Shown here: one piece after another, positions 33,467 to 37,706 of the stretch
Layout of the letters: the number at the start of each line of letters is the position of its first letter
How positions within the stretch are numbered: position 1 is the first letter of the stretch
From: Chloroflexia bacterium
GTDB taxonomy: Bacteria; Chloroflexota; Chloroflexia; Thermomicrobiales; UBA6265
Direction: 5' to 3'
NCBI GenBank assembly: GCA_013698305.1
Contig: JACCVC010000103.1
Coordinates: forward strand, 1 to 37,706
Length of the DNA: 37,706 bases
The notes under the pieces: model-generated
Seen by the model: only the letters and a program-made list of their open reading frames with translations
Told to the model about the DNA's origin: nothing
Databases searched by the model: none
Program-made: the position numbers and the translations under genes

Positions 33467-33945
33467 CCGACGAGCGACGACCAAGGCCACCATGGCGAGA
33501 GCCGGAGTTAGAAGTTCGAGAAGGTTCTGGCTGGTATCGTCCGGTCTTCGACCCGGAGTCAGAAGGCGCCATTGCCGTCGGCATCGACCTGATCGAGATT
33601 CCCAGGATACAGCGATCGATTGACGATTTCGGCGAGCGGTTTCTCAATCGGGTCTACACCGAGCGGGAGCGGGAACGATACCGGGGCAGGACCAACGAGC
33701 TTGCTGCCCGGTTCGCCGCCAAGGAGGCGACCTCCAAGGCACTCGGTACCGGTATCATCGGCATCCGTTGGCGGGAGATAGAGATTCTCCCCAATCGCCG
33801 TGGTAAACCTGTGCTGATCCTGCATGGGCGTGCTGCCGAGCGCGCTCGGCAACTGGGGTTAAATCATTTCAGTGTGTCGTTGACGCATTCTCGCACCGAC
33901 GCGATGGCCTTTGTGGTTGCCACGCACAGGGACACTGATCGCTGA
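33463..33945 (+). CDS. acpS: Holo-[acyl-carrier-protein] synthase with N-terminal extension
   Basis: This is 160 residues long. It transfers 4'-phosphopantetheine from CoA to ACP. The core begins AVGIDLIEIPRIQRSID (about residue 38), with the magnesium-binding Asp, then RFLNRVYTERE, the ARFAAKEATSKALGTG motif (second metal ligand Glu), GKPVLILHG and SLTHSRTDAMAFVV. The usual length is about 120-130; here about 35 Pro/Arg/Glu-rich residues precede the core, and no in-frame start codon near the core was found, so the extension is likely real. The ATG overlaps the tgt stop (ATGA). It activates the carrier protein used by FabF. Confidence 0.9.
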   Translation: MTDERRPRPPWREPELEVREGSGWYRPVFDPESEGAIAVGIDLIEIPRIQRSIDDFGERFLNRVYTERERERYRGRTNELAARFAAKEATSKALGTGIIGIRWREIEILPNRRGKPVLILHGRAAERARQLGLNHFSVSLTHSRTDAMAFVVATHRDTDR

Positions 33946-33956
33946 CGAATCATTAC

Positions 33957-33980
33957 GTAGTGGCCGACCCTGTGTCGGCC
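33957..33980 (+). repeat. CCTGT-loop hairpin repeat, copy 4
   Basis: GTAGT precedes arms GGCCGAC (33962-33968) and GTCGGCC (33974-33980) around CCTGT. It lies 12 nt after acpS and may act as a weak terminator; no T-run follows. It is nearly identical to the copy at the lepA stop. Confidence 0.65.
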
Positions 33981-34066
33981 TGGTCTTGCCAAGCCCGGTT
34001 TGAAAAGAGCATAGGGGCTTCACCAAGAGTCAAACGTAACACACGTTGTTTCAGGGAGATGAGAGC

Positions 34067-35077
34067 ATGAACGAACAGACGCGACCGACCTTGAGCGGGC
34101 GCCAGCAGTGGGCAGACGCCGATTTCGCGAAGGCAATCGCGCCGCATCGAGAGTTTGGCGCCCACAAATGGAATGTCGGCGGTGTAGTGGTGATCGCTGG
34201 ATCGCCGATGTACACCGGGGCGGCCCAGCTCTGCACGAGGGCGGCCGGTCGGGCAGGGGCGGGAATCGTCCACCTGGCCGCACCGCGAAGCGTGATCTCG
34301 ATCATCGCGTCGGCGATACCCGAGGTGGCGCACATTCCGCTGTCTGGGATTGATTCGTCCAATGGCGTGCGGCAGGCGATCGACGCGCTCAGCGAACACC
34401 TGGAACGGGCTCGCGCGATCGTGGTCGGTCCCGGCCTAGGTGATGACGACGGCATCTCGGACTTCCTGTCGGTCCTGTTCGGACTGCGCCAAGGCATGCG
34501 AGGAGTTGACCAGTCGATGGGGTTCTCGACGGTGACTCCGATCCGCGACGAACAGGAGTCCGCTCAGGCGCCACTGTTCGCCCTGTCGGATTCGACCGTC
34601 GTGGTTGACGCCGATGGGCTGAACTGGCTGGCGAAACAGCCGGAGTGGTGGACGCGAATTCCGCCGCAACGGCTGATCCTGACACCGCATCCGGGCGAAC
34701 TGGGGCGGCTCCTGGGGCGCGACGTGGGAGATGTCATCGCCGATCCGCTTGCCGTCGTCGAGGAGGCAGCCACGCTCTGGAATCAGACGGTCGTGTTCAA
34801 ATATGGATACACGGCTGCGTCCAACGGCGAGCGGACGATGGTCGCCGAAGACGCCCCAGTGTCGCTGGCGACAGCAGGGAGCGGAGACGTCCTGGCGGGC
34901 GTCATCGGGGCGTTCGCGGCACAGGGGCTGGAGCCGATCGACGCCGCCGGGCTGGCATTGCACGTCGGACCGCGCGCGGCCCGGCGTGGCGAGCAACGCT
35001 TCGGGTCGTATGGCCTTATCGCCGCCGACCTGCCGGAATGCGTGGCACTGGAGTTGGCGACACTGACGGATGATTGA
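34067..35077 (+). CDS. nnrD: ADP-dependent NAD(P)H-hydrate dehydratase
   Basis: This 336-residue ribokinase-fold enzyme repairs hydrated NADH/NADPH. Typical features are KWNVGGVVVIAGSPMYTGAAQL near the start, GPGLGDDD, VVDADGLNWLA, the LTPHPGELGRLLG motif and the anion hole/base AGSGDVLAGVIGAF. The epimerase half NnrE, often fused in front, is absent. An insert of about 40 residues (LFGLRQGMRGVDQSMGF and on) follows the GPGLG motif. ATG 34067 with GGGAG 8 nt upstream is chosen over an in-frame TTG at 34046. Stand-alone NnrD proteins are usually 280-300 residues. It lies 121 bp after acpS, with a hairpin between. Confidence 0.88.
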   Translation: MNEQTRPTLSGRQQWADADFAKAIAPHREFGAHKWNVGGVVVIAGSPMYTGAAQLCTRAAGRAGAGIVHLAAPRSVISIIASAIPEVAHIPLSGIDSSNGVRQAIDALSEHLERARAIVVGPGLGDDDGISDFLSVLFGLRQGMRGVDQSMGFSTVTPIRDEQESAQAPLFALSDSTVVVDADGLNWLAKQPEWWTRIPPQRLILTPHPGELGRLLGRDVGDVIADPLAVVEEAATLWNQTVVFKYGYTAASNGERTMVAEDAPVSLATAGSGDVLAGVIGAFAAQGLEPIDAAGLALHVGPRAARRGEQRFGSYGLIAADLPECVALELATLTDD

Positions 35078-35121
35078 CCTTCGGTACCTGTGAGATCGCC
35101 CGAAAGCGTATCGACTCGCAG

Positions 35122-35182
35122 GGGAGGATCTTGTATCCTCCCGCCGTTCGGGAGGATACTTCGTCCTGAGCAACGCGAAGGA
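35122..35182 (+). repeat. CTTGT-loop hairpin repeat (copy 5) with overlapping alternative hairpin and CCTGAGCA element
   Basis: GGGAGGAT (35122-35129), CTTGT, ATCCTCCC (35135-35142) form one hairpin. GTATCCTCCCG (35133-35143), CCGTT, CGGGAGGATAC (35149-35159) form a second, longer one. They share a strand and cannot coexist. TCCTGAGCAACGCGAAGGA follows at 35164-35182, like the element at 29678. It sits 49 nt before the CBS gene. Confidence 0.6.
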
Positions 35183-35230
35183 TTTTGCACAGGCTCCGGG
35201 TCCTCCCCTACAAAAGGCTCCCACCCCACC

Positions 35231-35746
35231 ATGACTACTGATGAATACCAGCAAGACACCGCGCCGAATGTTCGAGAGATCATGCAGACAGAAGTCGTGA
35301 CGGTATCGCCCGACGACTCGGTCGCCACGGTTGCCAACATGCTGGCGACGCTCGGTCTCGTCGGCGTGCCGGTGGTTGAAAACGACACGATGATCGGGAT
35401 CATCACCGACTCGGACATCATCGCCCGCGAGGCGGACGTCGACGCGCCGACGCCGGTCGCCTTTCTCGACGCAATCTTCATGGCGGATGCCGGAAAGAGC
35501 TACGACGAGGAGATTCGCCACGCGCTGGCGGTCAACGCGCGGCAGTTAATGACGACACCGGTGATCAGCATTCGGGATTCTGCGACGCTCATGCACGTGG
35601 CGACCCTGATGATCGACGAGCGAGTCAACCCAGTGCCGGTGCTGGATGACAACGACAACCTCGTCGGGCTGGTGTCGCGGGCTGATCTCGTCCGGGTGAT
35701 CGCCGCGCTGGAGTCTCAGGACGACGGTGATGACGACGCCCGCTGA
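35231..35746 (+). CDS. CBS-domain-pair protein
   Basis: This 171-residue cytoplasmic protein is made almost entirely of two CBS motifs: VREIMQTEVVTVSPDDSV to GVPVVENDTMIGIITDSDI (residues 14-70), and ARQLMTTPVISIRDSATL to PVPVLDDNDNLVGLVSRADLV (about 103-160). CBS pairs bind adenosyl ligands such as AMP, ATP or SAM and act as energy or redox sensors. A 30-residue helical insert joins them. No partner domain is fused. ATG 35231 has no clear ribosome site. Its 3' end overlaps alr by 17 nt. Whether it modulates a neighbour is unknown. Confidence 0.88.
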   Translation: MTTDEYQQDTAPNVREIMQTEVVTVSPDDSVATVANMLATLGLVGVPVVENDTMIGIITDSDIIAREADVDAPTPVAFLDAIFMADAGKSYDEEIRHALAVNARQLMTTPVISIRDSATLMHVATLMIDERVNPVPVLDDNDNLVGLVSRADLVRVIAALESQDDGDDDAR

Positions 35747-36959
35747 CCTCGACCGGCTTCTGGACGGCTGGCGGGGGAGGCCAACGGTAGCGGTGATCGA
35801 CCTTGACGTGCTGCGCGAGAATGTTCGGCTGTTCAAGACGCTGATCTCTTCGACGACATCGCTGATGGCGGTCGTCAAGGCCGACGGTTACGGACACGGA
35901 TCGGTGCCGATCGCGAAGGCTGCCCTCGCGGCGGGCGCGGACGAGCTTGGCGTGGCGACGGTTGATGAGGGCACGCGATTGCGTGACACCGGGATCGACG
36001 CGCCGATCCTGGTGTTGGGGCCGATCGGCGCCAACGAGCGCTCCAGGGCATTGTCGAAGCGGCTGACGCTGGTGGTGTCGGACCTCGGCTTCGCCCGTGG
36101 AGTCGAGACCGACAAGCAGATGTTGCGGCTCAAGGAACCGGTGCCGGTGCATCTCAAGATCGACACAGGGATGCGGCGGTTTGGCGCTTCGCCCGAGGAT
36201 TCGGTCGAGATTGCGACGTTTATTTCGGCGTCACCGCACCTCGAGCTTGCCGCGGTGATGACCCATTTCGCTGCCGCTGATGATGCCGACCCCGCGTTCA
36301 CATTGGATCAGACCCGCCGGTTCAGTACCGTCTGTGAGACGATCCGGGCAGCCGGCGTGACGGTTCCGCAGGTGCATCTTGCCAACAGCGCCGCCACGAT
36401 TCGGTTCCCGGACCTGTTCCGGGATCGAGTGCGGGTGGGCATCGCAATGTACGGGCTTCAGCCGGGACCTGATATCGATCTGCCCGACGGCGTGAAGCCG
36501 GTGATGACCCTTCACAGCCGCCTCGGCCGGGTCTTTTCCGTTCAGCCCGGAGAGAGCGTCGGCTATGGACGCTTCTGGAACGCCGCTAAGCCGACGATGG
36601 CGGGCCTCGTGCCGCTGGGGTACGCGGACGGGTACCGGCGTCACGGTTCCGACAACTTCTGGATGTCCGTCAACGGACGCCGGAGCCCTGTGCTGGGGCG
36701 CATCTCGATGGATCAGACCGTCGTCGAGGTGGATGCTCGTGCCAGGAAGGGTGATCCGGTGATCGTGGTGGGCGATGGCACTGATGGCGTCGCGCCAACA
36801 TTGAACGACCTGGCGACGTTGATCGACACGATCCCGTATGAGCTGGCGACAGGTCTGGTTGCCCCGCGGCTGCCTCATCTCTATGTGCAACAAGGTGAGC
36901 TGGTGGCGATCTCGGACGCGTCTGGGTACCGGGAGGTCAATCCGACCGCGTTGGGGTAG
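35730..36959 (+). CDS. alr: Alanine racemase
   Basis: This 409-residue PLP enzyme makes D-alanine for peptidoglycan. The PLP lysine is Lys50 in AVVKADGYGHG. HLKIDTGMRRFG and LANSAATIRF lie in the barrel; the catalytic Tyr279 is in SVGYGRFW, and GRISMDQTVVEVD and IPYELATGLVARLP-like segments are in the C-terminal beta domain. ATG 35730 directly follows a GTG (35727) that could also start it; AGGA lies 8 nt upstream. It overlaps the CBS gene, suggesting coupling. With murE, murJ and FemAB it contributes to wall synthesis. Length is slightly above the usual 370-390. Confidence 0.94.
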   Translation: MTTPADLDRLLDGWRGRPTVAVIDLDVLRENVRLFKTLISSTTSLMAVVKADGYGHGSVPIAKAALAAGADELGVATVDEGTRLRDTGIDAPILVLGPIGANERSRALSKRLTLVVSDLGFARGVETDKQMLRLKEPVPVHLKIDTGMRRFGASPEDSVEIATFISASPHLELAAVMTHFAAADDADPAFTLDQTRRFSTVCETIRAAGVTVPQVHLANSAATIRFPDLFRDRVRVGIAMYGLQPGPDIDLPDGVKPVMTLHSRLGRVFSVQPGESVGYGRFWNAAKPTMAGLVPLGYADGYRRHGSDNFWMSVNGRRSPVLGRISMDQTVVEVDARARKGDPVIVVGDGTDGVAPTLNDLATLIDTIPYELATGLVAPRLPHLYVQQGELVAISDASGYREVNPTALG

Positions 36960-37051
36960 TGAACCGAGTTCCGGATTGTGATCGAGCGTTTCGCTCTCAC
37001 GCCGCGTAGGAAAGACCCTTGTGGTGTCCATAGGTAGGAATGCGACCGAGC

Positions 37052-37074
37052 GCCGGCACAAGGCCGGCCCGTAC
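37052..37074 (-). repeat. CTTGT-loop hairpin repeat, copy 6
   Basis: On the minus strand CGTACGGGCCGGC, CTTGT, GCCGGC. It shares GCCGGCACAAG, then CCGGCCCGTACG, with the fabF terminator copy at 23623-23645. It lies between alr and the right-edge gene. Confidence 0.65.
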
Positions 37075-37098
37075 GCATGTTTGTCATCCTGGGCAGGC

Positions 37099-37136
37099 GC
37101 AACAACGGCTGGCAGTGATCTGCCAGCCGTTGTTGC
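37099..37136. terminator. Strong 17-bp hairpin between convergent genes
   Basis: Perfect arms GCAACAACGGCTGGCAG (37099-37115) and CTGCCAGCCGTTGTTGC (37120-37136) enclose TGAT. There is no T-run on either side, so termination would be Rho-assisted or the hairpin protects RNA ends. It lies between alr (ends 36959) and the right-edge gene (ends 37201). Confidence 0.6.
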
Positions 37137-37200
37137 CCATCCAAATGCGTGTCTGCTATGTGAACCGAGGAAGCTCCCTTTCAACTTCGCCAGGCGAGAT

Positions 37201-37704
37201 CTACACCCCGGCTTCGTATTCCAGTTCCACGGTCTTCATGTGATCGATGTCCCGGCGAACCACGAAGGTACGTCCACTCATGTCATCGCGGACATAGTTC
37301 AGCCGTTTCTCGTCCATCCATCGGTAGATGGTCGGGCGGGTGACTTCGAGTTGCTGCGCGGCGTTGCCGATGCTGACCAACTCACTCTGATCGTAGGCGC
37401 GATATTTCGCCAGGGCGAGCATGCGGCCCAGGTCGGTATCCCAGAACGATCGCGGCACGGTGTAGTCATCCGCCGCGACCGGCCAGAACAAGAGTTGGAG
37501 GACCGAGTCGATCGCTTCCAGCACAAGTTCCTGAGGTTCTCTGACCTGGCCACGAGCCAGGCGCGCTAATCGCAGAAGATCCTGACCCAACGGGCCGCCG
37601 CGAAGTTGGTCGAGCGACAGCGATTGGAACGTCTCGGGCGCGAGTTGCGTCACCAATCGATGATAGTGGCTGTAGACCAACTGCAGCGCGTTGTCCATGA
37701 CCAT
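37201..37704 (-). CDS. Helix-turn-helix protein, excisionase/MerR-like C-terminal domain (start uncertain)
   Basis: At least 167 residues are visible; the frame opens at ATG 37704 or 37698, right at the window edge, so a longer N-terminus is possible. The C-terminal part, SIGNAAQQLEVTRPTIYRWM followed by a basic wing-like YVRDDMSGRTFVVRRDID, is the short helix-turn-helix of excisionase-family (HTH_17) DNA-binding domains. Residues 1-110 are helical and unrecognised, with LRGGPLGQDLLRLARLARG. No integrase or phage gene is nearby, so a chromosomal regulator is more likely than a recombination factor. It converges with alr. Confidence 0.65.
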   Translation of the reverse strand: MVMDNALQLVYSHYHRLVTQLAPETFQSLSLDQLRGGPLGQDLLRLARLARGQVREPQELVLEAIDSVLQLLFWPVAADDYTVPRSFWDTDLGRMLALAKYRAYDQSELVSIGNAAQQLEVTRPTIYRWMDEKRLNYVRDDMSGRTFVVRRDIDHMKTVELEYEAGV

Positions 37705-37706
37705 CT

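Noticed and set aside
37201..37704. Reading the right-edge gene as a phage excisionase
   Set aside because: Only the small helix-turn-helix fits; the 110-residue N-terminal part and the absence of integrase or phage genes argue for an ordinary regulator.

Overview
The window reads as a chromosomal segment of a GC-rich bacterium. I think it is a member of the Chloroflexota, probably close to the Thermomicrobia (Sphaerobacter type). The reasons are the gene grouping (yebC-ruvC-tlyA-larB; a split methylmalonyl-CoA mutase B12 subunit with meaB), the FemAB-MurE pairing, HTH/HEAT hypothetical proteins, and short hairpin repeats in many intergenic spaces. This placement is inference; no rRNA or tRNA gene is present to confirm it. 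There is no prophage, insertion sequence, CRISPR array or plasmid machinery. Almost all of the window is housekeeping chromosome with small accessory genes in between.

Region 1 (1-5506, minus strand) is membrane and transport: a secreted calcium-binding-repeat protein cut by the left edge, a CUT2-type sugar ABC transporter (binding protein, permease, single-domain ATPase), a small DUF2795-like protein and an MFS exporter. Region 2 (5777-11625, plus strand) holds a 45-aa helical protein, a large unrecognised protein with a winged-helix-like start and a long acidic linker, a HEAT-repeat protein, a FemAB-type peptidoglycan branching enzyme and MurE. Region 3 (11824-16782, minus strand) is lepA-mazG-aspS, translation and nucleotide house-cleaning. 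Region 4 (16927-18551, plus strand) is a Tat-exported imelysin/EfeO-like protein under a promoter with an IscR-like palindrome, then a bifunctional-nuclease-domain protein.

Region 5 (18676-25291) holds murJ, rpsT, holA, fabF and the primary sigma factor rpoD. The rpoD leader carries a tiny ORF whose stop codon sits in a terminator stem. Region 6 (25292-28130, plus strand) is yebC-ruvC-tlyA-larB with an unusual palindrome at its promoter. Region 7 (31302 down to 28190, minus strand) is pth, 3-hydroxybutyryl-CoA dehydrogenase, a B12-binding mutase subunit and meaB. Region 8 (31412-36959, plus strand) is tatA, tgt, acpS, nnrD, a CBS-pair protein and alr. A helix-turn-helix protein closes the right edge.

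The most interesting signals lie between the genes. They are (i) a sigma-A-type promoter overlapped by a 27-bp IscR-type palindrome plus a 15-codon upstream ORF before the EfeO-like gene; (ii) an attenuator-like leader before rpoD; (iii) a 19-bp palindrome over the yebC promoter; (iv) a family of six hairpins whose stems differ in sequence but stay paired around a conserved CTTGT/CCTGT loop; and (v) repeats that appear to supply the stop codons of lepA, larB and meaB.
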